A stretch of 21,928 nt of DNA, from positions 1 through 21,928 of the IMG/VR virus record IMGVR_UViG_3300048555_000067, one strand, 5' to 3'. Every line of letters begins with the position of its first letter. The first letter of the stretch is position 1. The stretch comes from a virus. The notes below the pieces were generated by a model, which searched no databases, was not told where the DNA came from, and worked only from the letters and a program-made list of their open reading frames with translations. The translations under genes and the position numbers were made by a program. Below are positions 1 to 4,351 of this stretch, one piece after another.

Positions 1-117
1 AAACAAAATAGCAAAGGCAGATATTTTGCATTTAGAGGCTCTAAAAAAACAAAAAAAGAAAACAGGAAAAGTATTGATCACTTGATAAAACCTTATCCAA
101 AGAGGGGAGTAGAATGA
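1..117 (+). CDS. C-terminal end of an unidentified upstream protein (partial)
   Basis: Frame 1 is open from the first base to a TGA at 115-117, giving 38 residues that are very rich in lysine and arginine and end in KPYPKRGVE. The stop overlaps the next start as ATGA, the usual 4-base coupling of co-translated genes, which is the best reason to believe this is a real gene tail. The A-rich composition of the stretch could also keep a frame open by chance. The start and any domain lie outside the window, so no function can be given. Confidence 0.5.
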   Translation, partial: KQNSKGRYFAFRGSKKTKKENRKSIDHLIKPYPKRGVE

Positions 118-296
118 AAAAACTAACGCCAGCCCATGAGGCTGAACTGCGACATTTGAGAGGCCAAGTGGATCGTTTAGAGGGGGAGGCTTATCGCACA
201 AGCCCAGTTCCAGATGCACAGAACGATCTCTGGTTGGCGCGACAGGAATTGAAAAACTTTGTGAGTGGACTGAGACAAAACGATTATGAAATCTGA
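114..296 (+). CDS. hypothetical small charged protein, 60 aa
   Basis: This is a short, highly charged protein with no cysteines, no signal peptide and no membrane segment. Its composition and alternating hydrophobic residues suggest mostly helix, possibly a short coiled coil around residues 8-26 and 38-52. The ATG at 114 has a good purine-rich ribosome site (AGAGGGGAG) and overlaps the stop of the preceding frame by 4 bases. The next gene begins 12 bases after its stop with its own GAGGGAGAG site. I do not recognise the family. The spacing, ribosome site and operon position support a real gene, but the function is unknown. Confidence 0.65.
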   Translation: MKKLTPAHEAELRHLRGQVDRLEGEAYRTSPVPDAQNDLWLARQELKNFVSGLRQNDYEI

Positions 297-308
297 GGGA
301 GAGAACAG

Positions 309-638
309 ATGAATAAATGGCTAGAATTTGAAAGACTACAAGCGAGAACGAAAGGCCCAAGCGGCAAGCCTCTGCGACCACCGCTGCCGTGCGATAGAGG
401 GGAAAAGCGCAGTCAGACAGATACTGGCGCTTTTACGCCGATCTTGAGGGCGCTAGAAAAACACGGGCCAATGACGAGCAAAGACATTGCAAGGCTTTTG
501 AAAAAGAACTCTCACAATGTTTGTGGAACAATTCGCCACGCTGTTGACGCTGGTTTGGTTGTTAAAAAAGCTCACGTCCGATCAAGAAACGGGGGCAAAG
601 GCCACATGAATTGCTGGCTGTACCATATCGCGGCATAA
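309..638 (+). CDS. winged-helix DNA-binding protein, probable regulator
   Basis: Residues 1-40 are basic and proline-rich and probably flexible. Residues 43-107 fit a winged helix-turn-helix: a first helix (FTPILRALEKHG), then MTSKDIARLL as the turn region, a recognition helix around KNSHNVCGTIRHAVDAG, and a basic wing with LVVKKAHVRSRNGGKGH leading into a final strand. This is the pattern of small MarR- or replication-initiator-type wHTH proteins. The start has a GAGGGAGAG site 6 bases upstream. It is the last gene before a hairpin (648-676) and the first repeated promoter, so it could regulate the downstream cassettes, but that is inference. The fold assignment is from pattern only. Confidence 0.6.
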   Translation: MNKWLEFERLQARTKGPSGKPLRPPLPCDRGEKRSQTDTGAFTPILRALEKHGPMTSKDIARLLKKNSHNVCGTIRHAVDAGLVVKKAHVRSRNGGKGHMNCWLYHIAA

Positions 639-647
639 ATCGCATCG

Positions 648-676
648 GGGGAAAGTCGCCCATTTTGGCTTTCCCC
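648..676 (+). terminator. GC/AT hairpin after the winged-helix gene
   Basis: GGGGAAA (648-654) pairs with TTTCCCC (670-676), and an inner GCC/GGC pair (658-660 with 667-669) closes a 6-base loop, leaving a 3-base bulge. It lies 10 bases past the stop at 638. The bases after it (ATATTAATTAAATA) are AT-rich but are not a true T-run, so it could be a weak intrinsic terminator or an insulator ahead of the promoter at 712. Confidence 0.45.
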
Positions 677-682
677 ATATTA

Positions 683-698
683 ATTAAATATATTTAAT
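683..698 (+). promoter_or_regulatory. AT-rich palindrome upstream of promoter 1
   Basis: ATTAAATATATTTAAT is a perfect 16-bp palindrome that ends 13 bp before the TTGTAT box at 712. The overlapping 13-mer ATATTAATTAAAT (677-689) recurs exactly at 1851-1863, upstream of the second promoter. It could act as an UP element or a protein-binding site. AT-only palindromes also arise easily by chance. Confidence 0.35.
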
Positions 699-711
699 TT
701 GTATTTTGCTA

Positions 712-739
712 TTGTATCTCCGATCAGAATGCCTATATG
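712..739 (+). promoter_or_regulatory. promoter of the repeated module, copy 1
   Basis: TTGTAT (712-717), a 16-bp spacer and TATATG (734-739) resemble a sigma70-type -35/-10 pair. The stretch from 734 to about 766 is nearly identical to those starting at 1899 and 3161: TATATGTATTGTGTAAG followed by ATCAAAAATTCAAAAA. It drives the gene pair at 780 and 1037, with the start codon about 41 bases past the -10 box. The conservation of box spacing and leader in three places is the main evidence. A phage-specific polymerase or activator could equally be the reader. Confidence 0.6.
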
Positions 740-762
740 TATTGTGTAAGATCAAAAATTCA

Positions 763-782
763 AAAAATGGAGAGACCCAATG
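763..782 (+). repeat. duplicated ribosome-binding segment, copy 1
   Basis: AAAAATGGAGAGACCCAATG contains the ribosome site (GGAGAGA) and the start codon of the 780 gene. The identical 20-mer is found at 1020-1039 before the next gene. Confidence 0.8.
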
Positions 783-1040
783 GAAACGCTTGAAGACCTT
801 TTTAACGAAATTGTACATGATGTTATGGTTTCTGACAAATTCTCTAAACCAATCGTTGCAAAATGCTTCAAAAACCAAGACCAAGGATGGGGCAGTGTGT
901 GGACGCTTTCAATAGATGGCGTTTCGCAACGAGGCGTTTACGCAGAGAAAATGGAATACTTTGCTGATGTACTAGATCGTATCCAACATGAATTAGATAT
1001 GGAAAATTTGCATATTCTTAAAAATGGAGAGACCCAATGA
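780..1040 (+). CDS. hypothetical protein, 86 aa
   Basis: This is a small acidic protein with two predicted amphipathic helices (residues 3-20 and about 60-78) around a central strand-like segment with QGWGSVWTLSI. There is no signal peptide, membrane segment or recognisable catalytic motif. Translation starts at 781-adjacent ATG after GGAGAGACCCA, within the 20-base segment that is duplicated at the end of this same gene, so its last residues KNGETQ are encoded by the second copy. It is the first gene after repeated promoter 1 and overlaps the next gene by 4 bases (ATGA). The strong ribosome site and coupling support a real gene. Function is unknown. Confidence 0.65.
   Translation: METLEDLFNEIVHDVMVSDKFSKPIVAKCFKNQDQGWGSVWTLSIDGVSQRGVYAEKMEYFADVLDRIQHELDMENLHILKNGETQ
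1020..1039 (+). repeat. duplicated ribosome-binding segment, copy 2
   Basis: The 20-mer at 763-782 occurs again here. It serves as ribosome site and start codon of the 1037 gene and simultaneously encodes the C-terminus of the 780 gene, whose TGA stop overlaps the ATG. Confidence 0.8.
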
Positions 1041-1468
1041 AACCGAATAAATCACAAATCAAAGCGCGTATCGAAGAGCTTGAAGTAATGTTGGCTGACG
1101 CCACTCCAGAACAAATTGCAAAATCTAAATCCGACAGTGTTCGCCTGTCTGAAATTCTTGATGAATTGAAAGATGAGAGCGGTCAAAAAGATACATTGGT
1201 TGAAGAATTTAAGACGTTAGACCTTACCTTGAACAACGCATTTCATGAGTTGAAAAACTTTAAAGATACAATGGCTGCTGATTTGATGGTTGTTTCTACG
1301 CGCTACGTTGTCATCAACAACAAAGACCTTATCAGCCCCGCTGGATTTCACCCAGACGAAAAAGTTTACATCCAAAGCACAATTGCAATTCACACAGACA
1401 GCTTGGAAAATTTGCCAAGTTCAAACGAAAAACTTTATGCTTTTGAGGTAAACCCAATAGCTGCTTAA
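1037..1468 (+). CDS. hypothetical protein with N-terminal coiled coil, 143 aa
   Basis: Residues 3-75 are strongly helical and charged, with a heptad-like pattern (ARIEELEVMLADATPEQIAK onward), and suggest a coiled coil or helical hairpin. Residues 85-143 look beta-rich (LMVVSTRYVVI, KVYIQSTIAIH). It has no cysteine, signal peptide or membrane segment. It is translationally coupled to the 780 gene by ATGA and shares its duplicated ribosome segment, so the two probably form one transcript under promoter 1. A TTCG hairpin follows 7 bases after its stop. I do not recognise the family. A structural or partner-binding role would be a guess. Confidence 0.65.
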   Translation: MKPNKSQIKARIEELEVMLADATPEQIAKSKSDSVRLSEILDELKDESGQKDTLVEEFKTLDLTLNNAFHELKNFKDTMAADLMVVSTRYVVINNKDLISPAGFHPDEKVYIQSTIAIHTDSLENLPSSNEKLYAFEVNPIAA

Positions 1469-1475
1469 TCAACGG

Positions 1476-1489
1476 GGGGCTTCGGCCCC
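1476..1489 (+). terminator. GGGGC-TTCG-GCCCC hairpin
   Basis: A perfect 5-bp GC stem is closed by the very stable UUCG tetraloop, just after the stop of the 1037 gene. No T-run follows (TCATCCAACG), so it is a poor intrinsic terminator. Protection of the upstream mRNA 3' end or insulation between cassettes is more likely. The context TTAATCAACGGGG is shared with the hairpin at 2214. Confidence 0.55.
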
Positions 1490-1518
1490 TCATCCAACGA
1501 TTTAGAAAGGATCAAAAT

Positions 1519-1848
1519 ATGAAACTCTACACCAACGCAAAAGGCCAGTGGGTCGGAACGCAAGCCGAAGCCAAGACAATTGGCGCGGAGCAGACTGAAG
1601 TTCCCACCGACAAGCCCAGCCTGATGGCGTGGCTCAACAACAGGACAGAGGCTGCAAATGCCTTTGGCTTACCAGTGGAGCCAGTGCCAGCCCCAGTGGT
1701 CACTGAGAGGGTGACAAGCCACCCACAGGGCCGACCACACCCTTGGGTGACCATCAGGGAGTGCGCTGAGAAAGCATCGCTCAAAGACTTGGGTCACGCT
1801 CTGGCGATCTACATGAACCGTGTCGATGAATTGCTGGACGATCAATAA
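1519..1848 (+). CDS. hypothetical protein, 109 aa
   Basis: The N-terminus (MKLYTNAKGQWVGTQAEA, then EVPTDKPSLMAWLN) resembles a small protein family I have seen in phages of marine Alphaproteobacteria, whose role is unknown. The middle (residues 55-75) is proline- and valine-rich and probably a linker. Residues 76-109 form a likely helical end (CAEKASLKDLGHALAIYMNR). The start has AAGGATC 8 bases upstream. The gene lies between the TTCG hairpin at 1476 and the second promoter module, so it is either read through from the 1037 transcript or has its own weak promoter. There are no catalytic motifs and no membrane segment. Confidence 0.65.
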   Translation: MKLYTNAKGQWVGTQAEAKTIGAEQTEVPTDKPSLMAWLNNRTEAANAFGLPVEPVPAPVVTERVTSHPQGRPHPWVTIRECAEKASLKDLGHALAIYMNRVDELLDDQ

Positions 1849-1864
1849 AAATATTAATTAAATG

Positions 1865-1891
1865 TATCTGGGGGTATTGTATTCCCAGATA
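1865..1891 (+). promoter_or_regulatory. inverted repeat centred on the -35 box of promoter 2
   Basis: TATCTGGG (1865-1872) and CCCAGATA (1884-1891) are perfect 8-bp arms separated by 11 bases that hold the TTGTAT box (1877-1882). It may be an operator covering the -35 box. As RNA from an upstream transcript it would form a hairpin followed by TATTTCTTAT, a weak terminator. Promoter 3 has the same geometry with different arms. Confidence 0.5.
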
Positions 1892-1904
1892 TATTTCTTA
1901 TATG
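1877..1904 (+). promoter_or_regulatory. promoter of the repeated module, copy 2
   Basis: TTGTAT (1877-1882), a 16-bp spacer and TATATG (1899-1904) are followed by TATTGTGTAAGAG and an A-rich leader to the ATG at 1945. Spacing and sequence match copies 1 and 3. It should drive the 1945, 2255 and 2521 genes. Confidence 0.6.
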
Positions 1905-1944
1905 TATTGTGTAAGAGAAAAAATTAAAAATCAGGAGAGAGACG

Positions 1945-2208
1945 ATGACAACCATTACATTAAACCAAAATGAAATTAAAGTTAATGGCCGCACAGTCTA
2001 TGACACGGTGCGCGTTGATAATATTGAAAAAGTATCTGGCGGCGTATGGGCTGGCGAAACAAGCAGAGGCGATACCTTTCGCATTATCGGCGGTTTTGCT
2101 TCTGGTGGTGGCCGCAACGAATGGTTCCTAGAATATCCTGTTGGATACGGTGACCAATCAATTCGCGCCAACAGCGCAGTCAAGTGCTTCAAACTGTTAA
2201 TTGTTTAA
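1945..2208 (+). CDS. hypothetical beta-rich protein, 87 aa
   Basis: This small protein is made mostly of alternating beta-type segments (TITLNQNEIKVNGRTVYDTV, GGVWAGETSRGDTFRIIGG), with a glycine-rich centre and no membrane segment. It is the first gene after repeated promoter 2, with a strong TCAGGAGAGAGACG ribosome site. Its stop lies in the same TTAATCAACGGGG context as the 1037 gene and is followed immediately by a TTCG hairpin. I do not recognise the family. Confidence that it is a gene rests on the promoter, ribosome site and position rather than homology. Confidence 0.65.
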   Translation: MTTITLNQNEIKVNGRTVYDTVRVDNIEKVSGGVWAGETSRGDTFRIIGGFASGGGRNEWFLEYPVGYGDQSIRANSAVKCFKLLIV

Positions 2209-2213
2209 TCAAC

Positions 2214-2227
2214 GGGGCTTCGGCCCC
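2214..2227 (+). terminator. GGGGC-TTCG-GCCCC hairpin, second copy
   Basis: It has the same 5-bp stem and UUCG loop as the hairpin at 1476, a few bases after the stop of the 1945 gene, again with no T-run. The ribosome site of the next gene begins about 16 bases later, so transcription probably continues. Confidence 0.55.
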
Positions 2228-2249
2228 ACCCACTATCCAATCAGGAGAC
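2225..2249 (+). repeat. duplicated 25-base leader, copy 1
   Basis: The segment, which contains CTATCCAATCAGGAGAC, is identical to 2490-2514. It carries the ribosome site (AGGAG) of the 2255 gene and overlaps the 3' arm of the hairpin at 2214. Confidence 0.8.
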
Positions 2250-2254
2250 AAAAA

Positions 2255-2473
2255 ATGAAAATCACTAAAGCAGCCATCCAAGCCCTCGCCACCCAATCGG
2301 TCAAAGCTCAATATGCCCGTGAGACTGACAAGGCTTTGTATCTGGAAGAAATCATTGTTTTGGCTGGCTTTGACATCAGCCTGACTGACCGCCCCGATCA
2401 ATGGGATCGCTGCATCGAATGGCTTGAAAACGCCATCGCTGCTAGATGGACGGCTGCACGTTATTTAGTTTGA
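2255..2473 (+). CDS. hypothetical protein, 72 aa
   Basis: The frame is open from 2201, but the ATG at 2255 is chosen because it has TCAGGAGAC 5-6 bases upstream; an earlier start would overlap the 1945 gene and the hairpin. The product appears all-helical, with segments around residues 4-16, 20-36 (RETDKALYLEEIIVLAGFDI) and 48-66 (DRCIEWLENAIAARW). It has no membrane segment and no metal-binding motif. The family is not recognised. It is probably co-transcribed with the 1945 and 2521 genes from promoter 2. Confidence 0.6.
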   Translation: MKITKAAIQALATQSVKAQYARETDKALYLEEIIVLAGFDISLTDRPDQWDRCIEWLENAIAARWTAARYLV

Positions 2474-2489
2474 CAAGGGCTACCGCCCA

Positions 2490-2514
2490 CCCACCCACTA
2501 TCCAATCAGGAGAC
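2490..2514 (+). repeat. duplicated 25-base leader, copy 2
   Basis: This exact copy of 2225-2249 supplies the AGGAG ribosome site of the 2521 gene. The two copies lie 265 bases apart and bracket the 2255 gene. Confidence 0.8.
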
Positions 2515-2520
2515 CATCCA

Positions 2521-3117
2521 ATGACATACGATCTAAACACACAGCGCCCATTCATTTCAGCTTTGGTTGAGAATGCGCTATACGGCCTCGACGGCACTAA
2601 GTTTGCGCTGACAAAAAGTCAGAAGGCCAAGGCGCTAAAAGTGTTGGTTGTTAAAAAGCCAAACAGTGGCAGAAACAATTGCTCATATGCTTGTCACAGT
2701 TCAATTGTGATTAACTTGTCATATTGGCAGATCAAAAACATCGTGAGCGGCAAATATGAAAATGGACATAAATGTTTTGAGGATAAAGTTCTGGACGGCC
2801 ACGTCTATTATAACGAATACAAATCATTTGACTCCAACGCCAAATGCGGTGGCACGTTTATCAAAACAGGCGATGTCGATCACGGCAACCTGATCCAAGT
2901 TTTGCATGAAGTCGCTCACTATGTGCAGTTTACATTATATTGCGCGGATCGGAGCATCGGGCGCTACCTGCGTAAGCCGCATGGCGATGGTTTCATCCAC
3001 ATCTATTCGCGACTGCGCGAGGCGTTCTGTAACGATCCAGCCACCCGCGCAGCATTCATCAGGCGATGCAACGAACAAGCATTTGCTGACGTGTGGCTTG
3101 CCCTTGATGCAGCCTAA
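2521..3117 (+). CDS. SprT-like zinc metalloprotease domain protein
   Basis: The 198-residue product contains the zinc metalloprotease signature HEVAH (H129, E130, H133) inside a helix (LIQVLHEVAHYVQF). About 20 residues later comes HGDGFIHIYSRLR, where H154 is the natural third zinc ligand. HExxH followed by an H-G-x-x-F segment is the layout of the SprT/Spartan family. Known cellular members cleave DNA-protein crosslinks; phage members are uncharacterised. The C-terminal zinc ribbon of bacterial SprT is not visible. Internal cysteines at 54, 58, 85 and 109 are not in a clear CxxC array. The ATG at 2521, with AATCAGGAGACC upstream, is preferred over the in-frame start at 2446, which would overlap the 2255 gene. 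Cytoplasmic, with no signal peptide. Confidence 0.65.
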   Translation: MTYDLNTQRPFISALVENALYGLDGTKFALTKSQKAKALKVLVVKKPNSGRNNCSYACHSSIVINLSYWQIKNIVSGKYENGHKCFEDKVLDGHVYYNEYKSFDSNAKCGGTFIKTGDVDHGNLIQVLHEVAHYVQFTLYCADRSIGRYLRKPHGDGFIHIYSRLREAFCNDPATRAAFIRRCNEQAFADVWLALDAA

Positions 3118-3130
3118 TAAATTATTTAAA

Positions 3131-3158
3131 GATACCCCTTGATATATCTTGGGGTATC
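3131..3158 (+). promoter_or_regulatory. inverted repeat centred on the -35 box of promoter 3
   Basis: GATACCCC (3131-3138) and GGGGTATC (3151-3158) are perfect 8-bp arms around TTGATATATCTT, itself nearly symmetrical (GATA-TATC). The TTGATA box sits in the centre. The position relative to the promoter equals that of the repeat at 1865, but the arms differ. It may be an operator, or a terminator for the 2521 transcript. Confidence 0.5.
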
Positions 3159-3166
3159 ACTATATG
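3139..3166 (+). promoter_or_regulatory. promoter of the repeated module, copy 3
   Basis: TTGATA (3139-3144), a 16-bp spacer and TATATG (3161-3166) are followed by TATTAGGTAAG and ATCAAAAATTCAAAAA, matching copy 1 closely. It drives the 3209 gene and probably those to about 4310. Confidence 0.6.
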
Positions 3167-3208
3167 TATTAGGTAAGATCAAAAATTCAAAAATCAGGAG
3201 ATCAAAAA

Positions 3209-3778
3209 ATGGCATACGATCCAACACACGAATATGAGCATAACTACCACCCGTCCATTGAAGCGCGGAAGCTGGAAAATTATGTAAACTCTAAGCGTCA
3301 GACTTGGATCGCGTCTGATGATCGTGCCGCAGAAATTATTGATTTTGTGAGCGGCTATGATGAAAAGGACGAAGGTTTCTTTCCAGCCGTCAAGAAGGGC
3401 ATTTGGAAGTTTGGCCGTCCTACCGAAAATATGCGTGACACAATGGTACGCATTCTGGACAAACGTGCCGCTCAAGCCGCCGAATGGGCTACCAGAGATG
3501 GCAAGTGCGAGTTTGTTGGCACAGTAGGTCAGCGTCAGACTTTCACCCTTACAGTAAAACACGTTGTGGAACTAGAAGGCATCTATGGCTGGACTTGGCT
3601 GCACATTTGTCGTGATGCTGACAATAACGTCATCATCTACAAAGGCTCACAAGATTGGGGCAACGGTTCTCAAGTAACTTGCATGGCAAAAATCAAAGAA
3701 CATGGTGTTCGTGATGGCGTAAAGCAGACCATCATCCAGCGCCCCACAAAAGTCAAAATCAACGGCGAAGACTATTAA
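3209..3778 (+). CDS. hypothetical protein with OB-fold-like C-terminus, 189 aa
   Basis: Residues 1-95 are mixed helical and acidic. Residues 100-185 form a run of predicted strands: FVGTVGQRQTFTLTVKHVV, then YGWTWLHICRDADNNVIIYKG, then VTCMAKIKEHGVRDGVKQTI. This strand order, ending in KEHxxxxGVKQTIIxR, recalls OB-fold-like modules found at the ends of assorted phage proteins, sometimes involved in single-strand nucleic acid binding. That parallel comes from memory of the pattern only. It is the first gene after repeated promoter 3, with AATCAGGAGATC upstream. A GC hairpin follows 7 bases after its stop. No membrane segment and no catalytic motif are seen. Confidence 0.65.
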   Translation: MAYDPTHEYEHNYHPSIEARKLENYVNSKRQTWIASDDRAAEIIDFVSGYDEKDEGFFPAVKKGIWKFGRPTENMRDTMVRILDKRAAQAAEWATRDGKCEFVGTVGQRQTFTLTVKHVVELEGIYGWTWLHICRDADNNVIIYKGSQDWGNGSQVTCMAKIKEHGVRDGVKQTIIQRPTKVKINGEDY

Positions 3779-3784
3779 CCCAAC

Positions 3785-3802
3785 GGGGGCCATCGCGCCC
3801 CC
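3785..3802 (+). terminator. GGGGGC-CATCGC-GCCCCC hairpin
   Basis: A perfect 6-bp GC stem with a 6-base loop lies just after the 3209 gene, in a CCAACGGGGG context like the two TTCG hairpins. No T-run follows (ACCAACCAAGGAG), and the next ribosome site starts 10 bases later. It is more likely an mRNA-stabilising or insulating element than a terminator. Confidence 0.5.
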
Positions 3803-3821
3803 ACCAACCAAGGAGAAAAAA

Positions 3822-4025
3822 ATGGCACGTAGAAGTTTTAAAATCTTTGGAATTAAAGATGGTGGATCGGAAGAATGGGTCGATACTGTCAGCAGCCCCA
3901 AAGCAGGAAAAGCCGCACATGAGGCAATGAAGACAGAAGGGTATTACGATTACATCCGTTGCCGCGATTGCTTGGGCGGCTTGCGCTTTGAATACAATTT
4001 AAAAACAGGGAGGAAGACAGCATGA
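3822..4025 (+). CDS. hypothetical small protein, 67 aa
   Basis: This basic protein has a beta-type start (RSFKIFGIKDGG, EEWVDTVSSPKAGKAAHEAM) and a single CRDC motif at residues 47-50 followed by a strand (LRFEYNLKTGRK). One CxxC could form half of a zinc site or a redox pair. The next gene encodes a protein with two CxxC pairs, so the two may be functionally related. AAGGAG lies 7 bases before the ATG. The TGA stop overlaps the following ATG (ATGATG). The function is not recognised. Confidence 0.65.
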   Translation: MARRSFKIFGIKDGGSEEWVDTVSSPKAGKAAHEAMKTEGYYDYIRCRDCLGGLRFEYNLKTGRKTA

Positions 4026-4186
4026 TGATCCCCTGCCCAGAATGTGATTACACAGGCCACAAAGGCCGAGTAGAAAAAACATTGTACCAGCGTTTCGGTG
4101 GAACGCTGGAGCCTGTTGGAGAATGGGTCGATTGCGATTACTGTGATGGCAGTGGCGAAGTTGAGGAGGATGAAGATGAGCGATGA
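4022..4186 (+). CDS. DnaJ-type zinc-ribbon miniprotein, 54 aa
   Basis: This short frame encodes a 54-residue acidic protein with CPEC at residues 5-8 and CDYCDGSG at 38-44. The second matches the CxxCxGxG repeat of the DnaJ cysteine-rich domain exactly, and the two pairs could bind one zinc. A linker with YQRFGGTLEPVGEW separates them, and the end is very acidic (GEVEEDEDER). It starts with tandem ATGs that overlap the previous stop by 4 bases. The last 11 bases overlap the next gene. Such single-zinc miniproteins in phages often act as protein or nucleic-acid binders, but no role can be assigned here. The conserved cysteine spacing makes a chance frame unlikely. Confidence 0.65.
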   Translation: MMIPCPECDYTGHKGRVEKTLYQRFGGTLEPVGEWVDCDYCDGSGEVEEDEDER

Positions 4187-4310
4187 GAAAGTAGTAAAAT
4201 TTCCCAAACCTCTTTCTAACATTGATCGGCAGTTTCTTGAGCTTGAAAAGCAGCGTGAATTGATCAGGGAGCAGGCGCGACAGCTTGCTTCTGTTCACAA
4301 GCCCAAATAG
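4176..4310 (+). CDS. hypothetical helical miniprotein, 44 aa
   Basis: The frame is open from 4098, but the ATG at 4176 is chosen because a strong GAGGAGGA site precedes it by about 6 bases, inside the end of the zinc-ribbon gene. The product is a short N-terminal strand-like segment (EKVVKFPKP) followed by a long amphipathic, glutamine- and arginine-rich helix (residues 16-40). It has no cysteine and no membrane segment. It ends 6 bases before the TATAAT box at 4315, closing this cassette. Function is unknown. Confidence 0.55.
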   Translation: MSDEKVVKFPKPLSNIDRQFLELEKQRELIREQARQLASVHKPK

Positions 4311-4314
4311 CCGC

Positions 4315-4341
4315 TATAATGCCCCTAATTCCACTTAGGGG
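4315..4341 (+). promoter_or_regulatory. TATAAT box with adjoining inverted repeat over the ribosome site
   Basis: A perfect TATAAT (4315-4320) is followed one base later by CCCCTAA (4322-4328), a 6-base loop and TTAGGGG (4335-4341). The right arm contains the AGGGGG ribosome site of the 4352 gene. The repeat therefore covers the expected transcription start and, if transcribed, would hide the ribosome site in a hairpin. The best -35 candidate (TTCACA, 15 bp upstream of the box) is weak. Either a DNA operator or an RNA control element is possible. Confidence 0.45.
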
Positions 4342-4351
4342 GTGATGACCC

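Noticed and set aside
648-676. Considered as a tRNA or riboswitch because of the stem and inner stem
   Set aside because: It is too short, with no tRNA arms or known aptamer core. A simple hairpin explains it.
684-884. Minus-strand 66-residue open frame over the first promoter module
   Set aside because: It overlaps the repeated promoter and the 780 gene, has an AT-driven composition and no operon context.
3139-3166. T7-type phage RNA polymerase promoter
   Set aside because: The conserved core does not resemble the known T7/SP6/T3 consensus, and no polymerase gene is in the window. A dedicated reader remains possible, but this class cannot be claimed.
1476-3802. CRISPR array suggested by repeated short leaders and hairpins
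   Set aside because: The repeats are few, irregularly spaced by whole genes, and coincide with ribosome sites and stop codons.
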